A DNA stretch of 64,000 bases from Keratinibaculum paraultunense (GTDB lineage: Bacteria; Bacillota; Clostridia; Tissierellales; Tepidimicrobiaceae): assembly GCF_016767175.1 (NCBI RefSeq), contig NZ_CP068564.1, positions 1,860,001 to 1,924,000 of the forward strand, in the 5' to 3' direction. Below, in pieces: positions 17,454 through 26,309 of this stretch. Position 1 is the stretch's first letter. Each line of letters begins with the position of its first letter. The notes under the pieces are model-generated. The model was not told the DNA's origin and did no database searches. It saw only the letters and a program-made list of their open reading frames with translations. A program made the position numbers and the translations under genes.

Positions 17454-18800
17454 TTAATTTTTAGATTTATTAGAAAATTTTTTTAAAGCCAATTTCTTTA
17501 AAGTTTCCTTGTCATTTAGGCTAGGTTCCTCCATTACTTTTTCCAATAAATATTCCAATATTTTTCCAATTATTTTTCCTTCTTTAAATCCTAACGAAAT
17601 TAAATCATCCCCATTTATTTCTAATTGTTTTAAATCATAGGTTTCTTTGTTTTCTATTATTTGCATAATCCTCTTTTCCCTATCTATTATATGATTTATA
17701 GTTGCATCCTTTTTGGAACATTTGATATCTGCTTTTTGTAATTTTATTAAATTAAATATTTCCTCTTCTCCTACTCTTCTAATTAGTTTTTTTAGTCCCT
17801 TTTCTGAAAAGTTTGCATGGTGATTCATGTGTTCTTTCACTAATATATACACTTTTTGAATTAAATCGTTGGAACATTTAAATCTGGTTAAAATCTCTTT
17901 ACTCATTTCAGCACTCAATTTATCATGGTCATAAAAATGCCCTATTCCCTCTTCATCTATTGTCATAGTATGGGGTTTACCTATGTCATGAAATAGAGCT
18001 GCTAATCTTAATTGAATAATAGGGAGAGTGTTATCCAATACACAAAGAGTATGCTCATAAACATCCATTTCATGATTAGGATTTTTTTGATCAAATCCTA
18101 TAGCAGGAACAAGCTCTGGAAGTATTATTTCTAGTATGCCTAATTCTTCTAATAACCTAATCCCTTTTGAGGGCTTTTCACATAATAGGATCTTGAAAAA
18201 TTCATCTGTTATCCTTTCCATGCTAATACTAGATACGTTTTTGCTATATTTTTTTGCAGCCTTGTATGTAGATTCTTCTATTATGAATCCTAGCTGAGTT
18301 GAAAATCTAACTGCTCTTAATATTCTTAAATAATCTTCACTAAATCTATCTTCAGGATTTCCTACAGTCCTTAAAATTCCTCTCTTTAAATCTTCTTTTC
18401 CTCTAAATGGATCTATTAATCCAGTTCTATGATTATACGCCATAGCATTAATAGTAAAATCTCTACGACTTAAATCTTCAACAATTTTAGAAGAAAACTT
18501 TACCCATGAAGGTCTTCTTCCGTCAATATAGGCACCTTCTAGCCTGAAAGTTGTAATCTCAACCTGTCCTTCCTTTAAAATGAGAATTATAGTCCCAAAC
18601 TCTTTGCCTACATTGATTTTTTTTAAATCATGAAATATGCTTTCAACTTCTTCTGGAGTAGCGTCTGTTGCAATATCATAATCTTTAGGTGCTTTGTTCA
18701 ATAACATATCCCTTACAGAACCTCCAACTACATATGCTTCATATCCATTTTTCTCTAATATATAAAGTATTTGTTCTATATATTTTGGCAAATAAAACAT
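17454..18800 (-). CDS. cca: CCA tRNA nucleotidyltransferase / poly(A) polymerase family
   Basis: Adds or repairs the 3' CCA end of tRNAs. Class II nucleotidyltransferase head with VVGGSVRDMLL and the catalytic DYD in KDYDIATDATPEEV (residues about 25-50), the RRDFTINAMAY motif, and a C-terminal HD domain (ALFHDIGKP near residue 270). The HD domain indicates the phosphohydrolase-bearing form. 448 aa is normal. At least one tRNA in the window already encodes CCA, so repair may be its main duty. A poly(A) polymerase role cannot be excluded from sequence. Confidence 0.9.
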   Translation of the reverse strand: MFYLPKYIEQILYILEKNGYEAYVVGGSVRDMLLNKAPKDYDIATDATPEEVESIFHDLKKINVGKEFGTIILILKEGQVEITTFRLEGAYIDGRRPSWVKFSSKIVEDLSRRDFTINAMAYNHRTGLIDPFRGKEDLKRGILRTVGNPEDRFSEDYLRILRAVRFSTQLGFIIEESTYKAAKKYSKNVSSISMERITDEFFKILLCEKPSKGIRLLEELGILEIILPELVPAIGFDQKNPNHEMDVYEHTLCVLDNTLPIIQLRLAALFHDIGKPHTMTIDEEGIGHFYDHDKLSAEMSKEILTRFKCSNDLIQKVYILVKEHMNHHANFSEKGLKKLIRRVGEEEIFNLIKLQKADIKCSKKDATINHIIDREKRIMQIIENKETYDLKQLEINGDDLISLGFKEGKIIGKILEYLLEKVMEEPSLNDKETLKKLALKKFSNKSKN

Positions 18801-18880
18801 ATCTCTAACCCCTCCATAAATAATCCAATATTCTTAGTATAACATAGTGTAGACCTTATGAATAAATAATATTATTTCTA

Positions 18881-18930
18881 ACATATATAGATGGATAGGT
18901 AAACCGGTTTACCTATCCATCTATATATGT
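18881..18930. repeat. 50-bp perfect palindrome
   Basis: A 25+25 perfect inverted repeat without spacer, centred on AACCGGTT, between the cca start and the 68-aa gene. In RNA it would form a very stable hairpin in both orientations. It lacks a long T-run immediately after the stem on the minus strand, so a terminator role is possible but not clear. A protein-binding site or a small mobile hairpin repeat is an alternative. Confidence 0.8.
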
Positions 18931-18995
18931 AATTCTTTATTCTTTATATTTTATTTCTCATTTAAATATTTTATCCCTAATAATACTCTTTTTCA

Positions 18996-19202
18996 TTATA
19001 TCTTGTCTTTAATACGTCGTTTTATTTTATTTTTAAAGTACAAGATAAACATACCTATCATTACTACCAAATAAATAAAGTATATAGCGTAAGTTAATTT
19101 CAAACTAATTTTAAAAAAAGCATCAGGATGTTTTAGTGCATATACTATAAAAGAAATCATGACAAATAACATTATTAATCCAGTATATAAATACCTTTTC
19201 AT
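18996..19202 (-). CDS. Small membrane protein, 68 aa
   Basis: Two predicted membrane helices (about residues 4-24 and 32-55) joined by a short loop with KHPDAFFK, and a strongly basic tail (KNKIKRRIKDKI) that should face the cytoplasm. An AGGAG-like site lies upstream of the ATG. No known family recognised. It lies between the opine-dehydrogenase terminator and the palindrome and may be a single-gene unit. Confidence 0.6.
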   Translation of the reverse strand: MKRYLYTGLIMLFVMISFIVYALKHPDAFFKISLKLTYAIYFIYLVVMIGMFILYFKNKIKRRIKDKI

Positions 19203-19270
19203 AAAATTTTAACTCCTCTAAATTATTTAATAGAACTTTGAATATGTTTTTGGTAATTTTAAAAAAAATT

Positions 19271-19296
19271 ATGGGGTTTGTGTACACAAACCCCAT
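19271..19296 (-). terminator. Terminator of the opine-dehydrogenase-like gene
   Basis: A perfect 26-bp palindrome (13+13, ATGGGGTTTGTGT and its complement) followed on the minus strand by AATTTTTTTT, 18 bases after the stop codon. Confidence 0.9.
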
Positions 19297-19314
19297 ATAT
19301 TAACAATTTATGCA

Positions 19315-20430
19315 TTATGAAGCTGCTACTTCTTCTAAAGCTACTATTCCTTTCTCTGCAAATTGATGTATTTGGGTTACTGAAAGTCCTTTTAGTCCTA
19401 ATCTGTCTACTGTTCTGCCTTCTTTATAGAAATCCACTCCAGTCATCAATTCAGCTAAACCTATTATAGAATCTATAGCAGGAGTCTCTATACCAAATTG
19501 CTTTGCTATAGAAGACATAGGTACTAAACTGCAAGGTACATCTTCATATATATATCTTATGTTTAATCCTTTAGGAGCTTTTAATCCCTTATAACCTGGA
19601 TTGTTTTGTATAGCTTCATATAAATTATCTCCTTTTGCACCATAACTATATTCTAACCAATCTTTAGCAGACATAGTGTTTACATTAAGAAAATTACCTA
19701 TTTTCATTCTCTCATTATCCATTCTTTCTAAGAATTTTCCAATAGATGGAGTTATGCCTTCTATATAATATTCAAAGGGTACTCCTCTTTCTATGTGTCC
19801 ACTATTTAATAAAGTTGGTGCTGGATGGAATATTGCACCATAGTTATTAATACTAGTTTCTATTACATTTCTAGCTGGTGCAAATTGAGGATATGCATCA
19901 TGAAGCATATCTATAACTTCTTGAGTTTTAGTTGCAGGTATAGCGGCTAAAGTAACCTCCTTCTTAGTTTTAAATATATTTGCACTAGTTTTTGAAGTAG
20001 CTCTACATGCATATATAAAGGTTTGAGCTTCAGCTACTACTATATCTTTATCGCATCCTTCTTTTTTAATTGTAGTATATACTTCTAAAGCTCCTCCTGT
20101 TCTACCTGGATTTAGTACAATTATCTGCCCATCTTCTAAATGAGGAGCCATTTGCTTTGCTAATTGATAATGCCCCATAGCTGGAATAGTTACCATAATT
20201 ATATCTACACCTTTTATTGCCTCATCTATATTACTAGTAACCATATTTAATTTTCCTTCGCCTTCAACTTCTCCACTTAATTTTATCACTGGTCTCTCTA
20301 TCAAAGGTAAAATTTTCTCTCTAGTCCTATTATATAAATTTACCTTATACCCAATCAAACTTAAATATCCTGCCATTGCTAACCCACCATTTCCTGCACC
20401 TATTACAGCATAGTTTAAATTCTTTTTCAT
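19315..20430 (-). CDS. NAD/NADP-dependent octopine/nopaline (opine) dehydrogenase family protein
   Basis: Enzymes of this family reductively condense an amino acid with a 2-oxoacid (or reverse it) using NAD(P)H. The N-terminal Rossmann domain starts AVIGAGNGGLAMAGYLSLIG (residues 7-26) and the C-terminal octopine-dehydrogenase domain includes the region with INNYGAIFHPAPTLLNSGHIE (around residues 185-205), where the conserved His is expected. 371 aa is a normal length. Ribosome-binding site GGAGGT precedes the ATG. It is a single-gene unit led by a c-di-AMP riboswitch and ended by a strong terminator. The substrates are unknown. An osmolyte role is an inference from the riboswitch. Confidence 0.85.
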   Translation of the reverse strand: MKKNLNYAVIGAGNGGLAMAGYLSLIGYKVNLYNRTREKILPLIERPVIKLSGEVEGEGKLNMVTSNIDEAIKGVDIIMVTIPAMGHYQLAKQMAPHLEDGQIIVLNPGRTGGALEVYTTIKKEGCDKDIVVAEAQTFIYACRATSKTSANIFKTKKEVTLAAIPATKTQEVIDMLHDAYPQFAPARNVIETSINNYGAIFHPAPTLLNSGHIERGVPFEYYIEGITPSIGKFLERMDNERMKIGNFLNVNTMSAKDWLEYSYGAKGDNLYEAIQNNPGYKGLKAPKGLNIRYIYEDVPCSLVPMSSIAKQFGIETPAIDSIIGLAELMTGVDFYKEGRTVDRLGLKGLSVTQIHQFAEKGIVALEEVAAS

Positions 20431-20471
20431 AGTATTACCTCCTTTTCTATATTTTTACTATCTGCTCCATG

Positions 20472-20502
20472 TAAAATAAAAGACTATGGGGGAGCCATAG
20501 TC
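20472..20502 (-). terminator. Riboswitch expression-platform terminator
   Basis: On the minus strand GACTATGG-CTCCC-CCATAGTC is followed by TTTTATTTT. It lies between the c-di-AMP aptamer and the start codon, so it is the element by which ligand binding would stop transcription. Confidence 0.88.
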
Positions 20503-20667
20503 AATAATTCCATAATTCATATATCCCCCTTTCACGCTTACGAGGTTAGCTGACGGGTTCGGGCTAAGGGTTATTGGCCCGTCCATATATGGATTCTTTC
20601 CACATATATGGATTCACCCCTATTGTTGGTTCCCCCGCTTCTTAATATAAATTAAGAATTCAGCGAT
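20503..20667 (-). ncRNA. c-di-AMP riboswitch (ydaO/yuaA type)
   Basis: The minus strand shows the hallmark conserved blocks of the ydaO aptamer in the right order: CGCT at the 5' end (20663-20666), AAGCGGGGGAACCAA, GGGGTGAATCC, a variable stem (about 20581-20612), then GAACCCGTCAGCTAACCTCG and TAAGCGT. A rho-independent terminator follows. The class senses cyclic di-AMP and normally turns genes off when the ligand is high. It controls the opine-dehydrogenase-like gene. Boundaries are approximate because I could not fold it. Confidence 0.93.
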
Positions 20668-20837
20668 ATAAATATTTTATTTTATTTAATAAACTAAAAC
20701 GTTGAAACAAGATTTGATAATTAACAAGATGAACTTTTTTATAAAATATCATGAATTAAGTGACTAAATCAAAGATTAGATTAAATTATACAAATACCTC
20801 TTTATAGAGTATAACATATATTTTTAAAAAAAGCAAT

Positions 20838-20892
20838 GTTTTTTTAAAAAATTATAAAAAAATAACTGGCTTCCAAAAATGGAAACCAGTTT
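20838..20892 (-). terminator. Terminator of the 2-oxoacid oxidoreductase operon
   Basis: An imperfect stem (AACTGG-TTCC with GGAA-CCAGTT, 20865-20892) is followed on the minus strand by TTATTTTTTTATAATTTTTT, right after the gamma-subunit stop codon. The 170 bases between here and the riboswitch (20668-20837) hold no gene. Confidence 0.8.
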
Positions 20893-20897
20893 AACAA

Positions 20898-21455
20898 TTA
20901 AACAGTCGCTTTCATTTGTTCTCTTGCTATTTCTGCACCTTTTTCTAAGGCTTTTTTGTTTATTGGTAATAGATTTGCTCGCTTTTCTCCAAATACTTTA
21001 GTAAATCCTTTTAATACTGATTCAACATCTACTACTTTACTAGCTTCTAAATATGCACCTAACATTACCATATTTGCTACTCTACTATTGCCAAGTTCAT
21101 CTGCTACTTCGTTTGCAGGAATGTAGTATACTTCTATATCATCTCTTTCCGATTTCCTATCTATTAAGGAGGAATTTATAAATAATCTTCCTCCTTTTAC
21201 AACAGAGTCTTCAAATTTATCTAGAGAAGGACCGTTCATTATTATAGCTGCAGTGGCATCCACCACTACTGGAGCACCTATAGGTTCATCAGATATAATT
21301 ACACTACAGTTTGCTGTTCCTCCTCGCATTTCTGGGCCGTAGGATGGTAGCCAAGAAACATATTTATCCTCTACCATGCCTCCATAGGTTAGTAGCTGAC
21401 CTATAGCCATTACTCCTTGTCCACCAAAGCCTGCCATTATTACTCTTTCTTCCAT
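20898..21455 (-). CDS. 2-oxoacid:ferredoxin oxidoreductase, gamma subunit
   Basis: Small subunit (185 aa) of the POR/VOR/KOR family, with the domain start [19 protein letters not shown] and the typical [22 protein letters not shown] motif. It forms the CoA-binding gamma domain of the enzyme that oxidises 2-oxoacids to acyl-CoA with reduction of ferredoxin. The gene directly abuts the beta-subunit gene and closes the operon. The substrate is inferred as a branched-chain 2-oxoacid from the ptb-buk context. 2-oxoglutarate is an alternative. Confidence 0.92.
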   Translation of the reverse strand: MEERVIMAGFGGQGVMAIGQLLTYGGMVEDKYVSWLPSYGPEMRGGTANCSVIISDEPIGAPVVVDATAAIIMNGPSLDKFEDSVVKGGRLFINSSLIDRKSERDDIEVYYIPANEVADELGNSRVANMVMLGAYLEASKVVDVESVLKGFTKVFGEKRANLLPINKKALEKGAEIAREQMKATV

Positions 21456-22202
21456 TTATTCCACCTCCTCTGGTCTCTTAAAGTTTCCTAGAGGATAATA
21501 AGGTATCATATTATCTTCAAGCCATTTTAATGCTTCTATTGGTGTTAATCCCCAGTTTGTTGGGCAAGTGGATAAAACTTCAACTATTCCAAAGCCTTTA
21601 CCTTCTAATTGAACTTGGAAGCATTCTTTAATTGCCTTCTTAGCTTTTCTAACATGTGCAGGACTTGTTACTGTTACCCTCTCTACAAATTTAGCTCCAT
21701 CAATTGTAGCAAGCATTTCTGCTATTCTTATAGGTTTACCACAATGTTTTTCATCTCTTCCATAGGGAGCTGTTGTAGCTTTTTGTCCTACTAAAGTTGT
21801 TGGTGCCATTTGTCCTCCAGTCATACCGTATATTGCATTGTTTATGAATATAGTGGAGATTTTTTCTCCTCTATGGGCAGCATGTACTATTTCTGCAGTA
21901 CCTATAGATGCTAAGTCTCCATCTCCTTGATAAGTAAATACAAAATTTTCTGGGCGAACTCTCTTTATACCTGTAGCAACAGCTGGTGCTCTACCATGTG
22001 CTGCTTCATGCATATCACAGTTAAAATAATTGTATGCAAGTACAGAACATCCTACTGGTGCTACACCTATAGTTTCATCTAATACACCTAATTCCTCTAG
22101 TGCCTCTGCTACTAGTCTATGAACTATACCATGGGTACATCCTGGGCAGTAGTGAGTTTGTACATCAGTTAGTCCCTTTGTCTTTTTAAATACTACTGTC
22201 AT
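21456..22202 (-). CDS. 2-oxoacid:ferredoxin oxidoreductase, beta subunit (TPP-binding)
   Basis: 248 aa. Binds thiamine diphosphate through GDGDLASIG followed about 25 residues later by FINNAIYGMTGGQ. The HYCPGCTHG near residue 17 and further cysteines (GCSV, NCDMH) fit the ligands of the subunit's [4Fe-4S] cluster. It overlaps the alpha-subunit gene by one base and abuts gamma. It carries the catalytic cofactor of the complex. Confidence 0.93.
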   Translation of the reverse strand: MTVVFKKTKGLTDVQTHYCPGCTHGIVHRLVAEALEELGVLDETIGVAPVGCSVLAYNYFNCDMHEAAHGRAPAVATGIKRVRPENFVFTYQGDGDLASIGTAEIVHAAHRGEKISTIFINNAIYGMTGGQMAPTTLVGQKATTAPYGRDEKHCGKPIRIAEMLATIDGAKFVERVTVTSPAHVRKAKKAIKECFQVQLEGKGFGIVEVLSTCPTNWGLTPIEALKWLEDNMIPYYPLGNFKRPEEVE

Positions 22203-23263
22203 TATATTTCACCTCCATATATTTCTTTGACTTTTTCTACTATTTCACCTGGTGTTGGTACCATGCCACCAGTTCTTCCATAAAAGTGCACTGGATATTT
22301 TCCTTTTACTGCAATTTTTACATCGTCTACCATCTGCCCTGTATTCATCTCTACTGTTAATATACCTTTACATTTATCATTTATTTTTTCAAATTCATCA
22401 TATGGATAAGGCCACAAAGTTATAGGTCTTATTAAACCTACTTTATATCCTTCTTTTTCTAGTTGAGATATGGCAGTTTTAGCTATTCTAGCAGTAGTTC
22501 CATAAGCTGCTATTACTACATCTGCATTTTCTATATTGTAGGATTCAACCTTCACTTCATTTTCCTTTATAGCTTGATATTTTGCTTGAAGCTTTTTATT
22601 GTGTTCTTCTAATTCTTCTGCTTCTAAATATAATGAATTGATTATATTTGGCTTTCTTTTACCTTTTGTACCTGTGGTAGCCCAATCTTTTTTAGGTAAA
22701 TCTCTTGGTTTTGGTTTCTTAAATTCTACAGGTTCCATCATTTGACCTATCATTCCATCTCCTAGTATCATAACTGGATTTCTATATTGATCCGCTATGT
22801 CAAAACCTTCTATTACTAAATCCACCAATTCTTGAATATTAGATGGTGCTAACACTACTACTCTATAATCTCCATTACCTCCACCTCTTGTAGCTTGAAA
22901 ATAGTCAGTTTGAGATGGTTGTATACTGCCTAATCCAGGTCCACCTCTCATTATATTTACAATTAAACAGGGAAGTTCTGCTCCTGCAATATATGATATA
23001 CCTTCTTGCTTTAAGGATATTCCTGGACTTGATGAAGAAGTCATGACTCTAGCACCTGCTCCTGAAGCACCATACACCATATTTATAGCAGCTATTTCAC
23101 TTTCCGCTTGTAAAAAAATTCCTCCTATTTTAGGCAATTCTCTAGCCATATATTCTGGCAATTCTGATTGGGGTGTTATAGGATAACCAAAAAAGTACTT
23201 ACAACCCGCTTCTATAGCTGCAGCACCTATAGCCTCATTTCCCCTCATGAGAACTTTTGTCAT
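22202..23263 (-). CDS. 2-oxoacid:ferredoxin oxidoreductase, alpha subunit
   Basis: 353 aa. The N-terminal pyrimidine-binding domain has LMRGNEAIGAAAIEAGCKYFFGYPITPQSE, characteristic of VOR/KOR alpha subunits, and the C-terminal transketolase-type domain II includes VIAAYGTTARIAKTA. Together with delta, beta and gamma it makes a four-subunit enzyme. The separate order delta-alpha-beta-gamma is the common clostridial VOR/KOR arrangement. Confidence 0.93.
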   Translation of the reverse strand: MTKVLMRGNEAIGAAAIEAGCKYFFGYPITPQSELPEYMARELPKIGGIFLQAESEIAAINMVYGASGAGARVMTSSSSPGISLKQEGISYIAGAELPCLIVNIMRGGPGLGSIQPSQTDYFQATRGGGNGDYRVVVLAPSNIQELVDLVIEGFDIADQYRNPVMILGDGMIGQMMEPVEFKKPKPRDLPKKDWATTGTKGKRKPNIINSLYLEAEELEEHNKKLQAKYQAIKENEVKVESYNIENADVVIAAYGTTARIAKTAISQLEKEGYKVGLIRPITLWPYPYDEFEKINDKCKGILTVEMNTGQMVDDVKIAVKGKYPVHFYGRTGGMVPTPGEIVEKVKEIYGGEI

Positions 23264-23286
23264 AAAATAAAACCTCCTTTTAAATT

Positions 23287-23514
23287 TTAATTATCAATTC
23301 TCTCAACAGTTATAACCACATCTGGGCACATAGTTGCACAATTAGCACAACCAATACACTTATCCATGTCAACTACTGTTGCTGGGTGGTATCCCTTTGC
23401 ATTTAATTTATTTTTGTCCAAAGTTATAATATTCATAGGACATACGGATACACATAAACCACACCCTTTACAAACATCCTCATTAAATGTTACTTTTCCT
23501 TTTGCCTTAGCCAT
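23287..23514 (-). CDS. 2-oxoacid:ferredoxin oxidoreductase, delta subunit (2[4Fe-4S] ferredoxin)
   Basis: 75-aa ferredoxin-like subunit with two CxxCxxCxxxC clusters: CKGCGLCVSVCP and CIGCANCATMCP. It relays electrons from the beta-subunit cluster to ferredoxin. A AGGGGGG ribosome-binding site precedes it and 23 bases separate it from the alpha gene. Confidence 0.94.
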   Translation of the reverse strand: MAKAKGKVTFNEDVCKGCGLCVSVCPMNIITLDKNKLNAKGYHPATVVDMDKCIGCANCATMCPDVVITVERIDN

Positions 23515-23539
23515 ATTAACCCCCCTTAATTTTCTATTA

Positions 23540-24217
23540 TTAAATCATCCAATCTTCCCTCATATATAAAGTTATTGGAAAAACTTCACCTTCTAGATTA
23601 TCTGGTAAATCTTTTGCTATTTTTTCTATTACAGATATATATTTTATTGGAATATTGGTCATTTTTGAAACTTCTAGTGCTACTTCTTGTCCCTTTAATA
23701 CATCTTCTACTGTTGTACTTTTTAGCATATGGGTATTATTTATTAAACCTGTTACCCTTGCTCTAGCAGTGTCTTCTATTTTTCTTAAATATTCTACAGC
23801 TTTTTCTGCTGTCTGGGTTTCAGGTCTATTAGCATTTAATACATAAAACATATCGTAATCGCCTTCTACTATATAATCCTTATATCTACCTAACGCTCTA
23901 GCCCCATCTGGATCTCCTCCTACATCTATAACTGCTTCATAAGAGGTGTCCTGCATAGGAGTAAATACTTCGGCTGATATTGCAGGTATATCTACTGCAG
24001 AAGCATTTACTGAGCTTGCTATGACTTTTATGCCTAATTTTTCTAAAAACTCTTTCTTTTCTCTACTTCTAAAATATAAATTTACCACATCTAAATCAAC
24101 TAAAGCTACTTTTTTGCCCATTTCAACCAGCTTTATAGCATAATTTATACTAAACTCTGTTTTCCCACTAGCATAATGTCCTACAATAAACCTTAATCTT
24201 TTATCATTTAACACCAT
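23540..24217 (-). CDS. P-loop NTPase of the ptb-buk-VOR operon, function unknown
   Basis: 225 aa. Residues 8-18 read RLRFIVGHYASGKTE, a Walker A of the GxxxxGKT kind, followed by VALVDLDVVNLYFRSREK, a deviant-Walker/SIMIBI-like aspartate region, and VIDVGGDPDGARALGRY as the probable Walker B loop. The build resembles MinD/CobB/CO-dehydrogenase-maturation type ATPases, but I cannot assign a family name. It is embedded between buk and the VOR delta gene with 14-26 base gaps, so it is co-transcribed with the enzyme. A role in assembly or activation of the iron-sulfur/TPP enzyme is inference from position only. Confidence 0.82.
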   Translation of the reverse strand: MVLNDKRLRFIVGHYASGKTEFSINYAIKLVEMGKKVALVDLDVVNLYFRSREKKEFLEKLGIKVIASSVNASAVDIPAISAEVFTPMQDTSYEAVIDVGGDPDGARALGRYKDYIVEGDYDMFYVLNANRPETQTAEKAVEYLRKIEDTARARVTGLINNTHMLKSTTVEDVLKGQEVALEVSKMTNIPIKYISVIEKIAKDLPDNLEGEVFPITLYMREDWMI

Positions 24218-24231
24218 ATATCACCTATGTT

Positions 24232-25305
24232 CTATTTATATTCTTTGGCTTTTTCTTCACCTGTCAATACTCTTAAGCCGCCTTCTGCCAATGCCACCAA
24301 TTCATCTTCTCCAGGATACACATATACTTCTGCTATAAACCCAACACTTTCTTTAATCCAATTGGTAAATTGTTTATCATGAGCAATGCCTCCAGTTATA
24401 AGGATTCCATCTACTTCACCTTTTAACACTACAGCACAACTACCAATTTCCTTTGCTACTTGATAAGCCATAGCATAATAAATTAACTTTGCGTATTCAT
24501 CGCCTTTTTTTATTCTTTCACCTACTTCTATAGCACTATTGGTATCTAGATAAGACACCATACCGCCACTGCCCTTTATAAGTTTTTTCATCTCTTCGTA
24601 AGTATATTTACCTGAATAACAAAGCTCAACTAAATCACCTACAGGCAATCCTCCAGAACGTTCAGGGGAAAACGGCCCATCTCCATCTAATGCATTATTA
24701 ACATCAATTACCTTTCCTTGTTTATGAGCTCCTACAGATACCCCTCCCCCTAAATGAGCAACTATTAAGTTCATATCTTCATATTTTTTCCCTTTTGATT
24801 TTGCATGACGTCGTGCTACTGCTTTTTGATTCAATGCATGAAATACGCTTCTTCTATCAATTCCTTTTAATCCTGAAATTCTTGCTACATCTGACAATTC
24901 ATCTACCACTACCGGATCTACAATATAAGCTTTAGCTCCTATTTCTTTAGCTATTTCATATGCAATAATTCCTCCTAAATTAGAAGCATGCTCCCCTTGA
25001 ACACCTACTTTTAAATCTTCTAGCATCTTTTGATTTACTTCGTATGTACCTCCTTCTATTGGATTTAATAATCCTCCTCGTCCAACAATAGCAGCTAAAG
25101 AATTTATATCCACTTCATTTTTAGATAAAGTATCAAGTATTATGCTTTTTCTAAACTCATATTGATCATATATCTTATCATATTTAGATAATTCCTCTAC
25201 TGAATGTCTTAAAGTTTCATCAAATATCATATCTTCTCCATCAAACACCGCAATCTTTGTAGATGTTGAACCTGGATTTATAACCAACATTCTGTAATTT
25301 TTCAT
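24232..25305 (-). CDS. buk: Butyrate kinase (acyl-phosphate to acid + ATP)
   Basis: 357 aa, acetokinase/ASKHA superfamily. The phosphate-1 motif [17 protein letters not shown] lies at residues 8-24, followed by [26 protein letters not shown], and [20 protein letters not shown] with [18 protein letters not shown]. Transfers phosphate from butyryl-, isobutyryl- or related acyl-phosphates to ADP. Placed 15 bases after ptb, in front of the NTPase and the 2-oxoacid oxidoreductase, it is the ATP-forming step of the pathway. With branched-chain substrates the product would be isobutyrate or isovalerate. Confidence 0.95.
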   Translation of the reverse strand: MKNYRMLVINPGSTSTKIAVFDGEDMIFDETLRHSVEELSKYDKIYDQYEFRKSIILDTLSKNEVDINSLAAIVGRGGLLNPIEGGTYEVNQKMLEDLKVGVQGEHASNLGGIIAYEIAKEIGAKAYIVDPVVVDELSDVARISGLKGIDRRSVFHALNQKAVARRHAKSKGKKYEDMNLIVAHLGGGVSVGAHKQGKVIDVNNALDGDGPFSPERSGGLPVGDLVELCYSGKYTYEEMKKLIKGSGGMVSYLDTNSAIEVGERIKKGDEYAKLIYYAMAYQVAKEIGSCAVVLKGEVDGILITGGIAHDKQFTNWIKESVGFIAEVYVYPGEDELVALAEGGLRVLTGEEKAKEYK

Positions 25306-25320
25306 TATAATTAGCCTCCT

Positions 25321-26223
25321 TTATCTAGATGCAAGTAATACTCCTAATGCTATAGAATGCATTTTAGCTTCTTGGTCATCCGCCCTTGAAGTAAGCACTA
25401 TTGGAGCTTTAGCACCTAATATTATCCCTGCTGTTTTTGCCTTAGCTAAAATAGTTAACGATTTATACAATACATTTCCTGCCTCTATATTTGGAACTAA
25501 TAATATATCTGCATCTCCAGCTACTGTACTATCTATACCTTTGTGCAATGCCGCTTCCTTTGACATAGCATTGTCCAAAGCAAAAGGTCCTTCTACTATA
25601 CAACCAGTTATTTCCCCTCTTTTACACATATCAGTTAATTCCTTAGCATGAATAGTTGCTTCCATCTTAGGGGAAACCTTTTCTTTGGCACCAATAACTG
25701 CAACTTTAGGGTTTTCTATTCCCAATGAATGAGCCAACTCTACTGCATTCTCTATTATCTCTTTCTTTTGTTCTAAATTAGGGCTAATATTCATAGCAGC
25801 ATCAGTTACAAAGAATATCTTATGATAAGTTTCTACATCAAATACAGCTACATGACTTATAATCTTTCCAGTTCTAAGACCTATCTCTTTATCTAAAACC
25901 TGCTTCATAATAATTGATGTATCTATTAAACCTTTCATTAATATATCTGCTTTTTCTTCATTTACTAATTTAGTTGCTATTCGAGAAGCTTCAACTCCAT
26001 CTTTTTCATCTATTACTTTTACATCTGATAAATCAAAACCTATTTCTTCAGCTATCTTCTTAATCTTAGACTCATCACCAACTAATATAGGATCAACTAT
26101 GTTTAAATCCTTGCATGCCTTGACAGCTCCTAATACTTCCTTATCTTCTGCAACTGCTACAGCTATTTTTTTAGGTTCTTTACTTTTAGCCAAATCTATT
26201 AATTCCTCAAAAGATTTAAGCAT
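25321..26223 (-). CDS. ptb: Phosphate butyryltransferase
   Basis: 300 aa, phosphate acetyl/butyryl-transferase family. Converts acyl-CoA and phosphate into acyl-phosphate and CoA. The family features VAVAEDKEVLGAVK near the N-terminus, ADILMKGLIDTSIIMK, HVAVFDVETYHKIFFVTDAAMNISP and a C-terminal ADILLVPNIEAGNVLYKSL segment are visible. First gene of the operon ptb-buk-NTPase-VOR delta/alpha/beta/gamma, all closely spaced, so a single mRNA is likely. The 86 bases upstream (26224-26309) hold its promoter region, though I could not pick a clear -35. Confidence 0.95.
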   Translation of the reverse strand: MLKSFEELIDLAKSKEPKKIAVAVAEDKEVLGAVKACKDLNIVDPILVGDESKIKKIAEEIGFDLSDVKVIDEKDGVEASRIATKLVNEEKADILMKGLIDTSIIMKQVLDKEIGLRTGKIISHVAVFDVETYHKIFFVTDAAMNISPNLEQKKEIIENAVELAHSLGIENPKVAVIGAKEKVSPKMEATIHAKELTDMCKRGEITGCIVEGPFALDNAMSKEAALHKGIDSTVAGDADILLVPNIEAGNVLYKSLTILAKAKTAGIILGAKAPIVLTSRADDQEAKMHSIALGVLLASR

Positions 26224-26309
26224 TATATCATCACCTCATATTATATTTTTTATAGTTTATCTTCGATATATTTACTTCCTATTAATATGATAACATATAT
26301 TTTACTATT

